The position numbers and the translations under genes are program-made. Below the pieces are notes generated by a model. It saw only the letters and a program-made list of their open reading frames with translations, ran no database searches and was not told the origin of the DNA. Below are positions 63,998 through 64,000 of a DNA stretch of 64,000 bases, one piece after another; position 1 is the stretch's first letter; each line of letters opens with the position of its first letter. Source of the DNA: Microbacterium saperdae (GTDB lineage: Bacteria > Actinomycetota > Actinomycetes > Actinomycetales > Microbacteriaceae); NCBI RefSeq assembly GCF_006716345.1, contig NZ_VFOX01000001.1, positions 2,356,001 through 2,420,000 on the forward strand, in the 5' to 3' direction.

Positions 63998-64000
63998 CGT

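Overview
The window is about 70% GC, tightly packed and short-leadered, and the gene content is that of an actinobacterium of the family Microbacteriaceae, most likely Microbacterium: WhiB regulators, MtrA-MtrB-LpqB, a mycothiol-type sigma/anti-sigma pair, long HPF, SecA without a zinc tail, and many extracellular cell-wall-binding repeat (CWB2) proteins. The genus call is inference from protein style, not from a search. I see no rRNA, tRNA, CRISPR array, insertion sequence or prophage, and no gap between genes longer than about 250 bases.

Layout. 1-12.4 kb: the 5' part of an oligopeptide-type ABC substrate-binding lipoprotein with three tandem operator-like palindromes upstream; an Eis-type acetyltransferase; the RsrA-SigR oxidative-stress pair with a clear self-activating promoter; aroA-rsgA-bcp; WhiB1; the PdtaS-type sensor kinase; and a small group of poorly known genes (BldC-like HTH, SAF/CpaB-like, CpaE-like ATPase) with two perfect DnaA-box sequences in it. 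12.3-25 kb: alanine aminotransferase, a GntR regulator, secA, a PadR regulator with its likely operator, a coiled-coil protein related to the C-terminal half of TPM-domain proteins, then hpf-comF and the lpqB-mtrB-mtrA signalling operon. Many of these genes also lie together in Mycobacterium tuberculosis (from memory, between Rv3219 and Rv3260).

25-36.4 kb: a translationally coupled operon (membrane protein, DUF4129, DUF4350, MoxR ATPase, DUF58) facing SpoIIM-like and RDD membrane genes, an adaptor-ATPase-permease ABC efflux operon, DUF3499 and a metallopeptidase relative that has lost its metal motif. 36.4-52.9 kb turns to the cell surface: DUF5719, a 1017-residue membrane glycosyltransferase, WhiB2, mannose-6-phosphate isomerase, two tandem O-antigen-polymerase-like proteins, GalE, two galactofuranosyltransferase-like enzymes, a Wzm/Wzt-type exporter and UDP-galactopyranose mutase. 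Together GalE, Glf, the two GlfT-like enzymes and the exporter form a complete-looking route from UDP-glucose to an exported galactofuranose polymer, built like the mycobacterial galactan pathway.

52.9-64 kb: four consecutive secreted CWB2 proteins, each with three repeats and a different extra domain (VanY peptidase, Sunset domain, fibronectin type III, none), each with its own similar promoter; then wecC-type dehydrogenase, an acyltransferase and wecB epimerase, which would make UDP-ManNAc uronic acid for a second surface glycan, and a GT2 glycosyltransferase at the edge.

A feature of the whole window is that many genes have a TANNNT -10 box 6-9 bases before the start codon, which predicts leaderless mRNAs and helped settle several starts (galE, wecB, spoIIM, glf, wzm).
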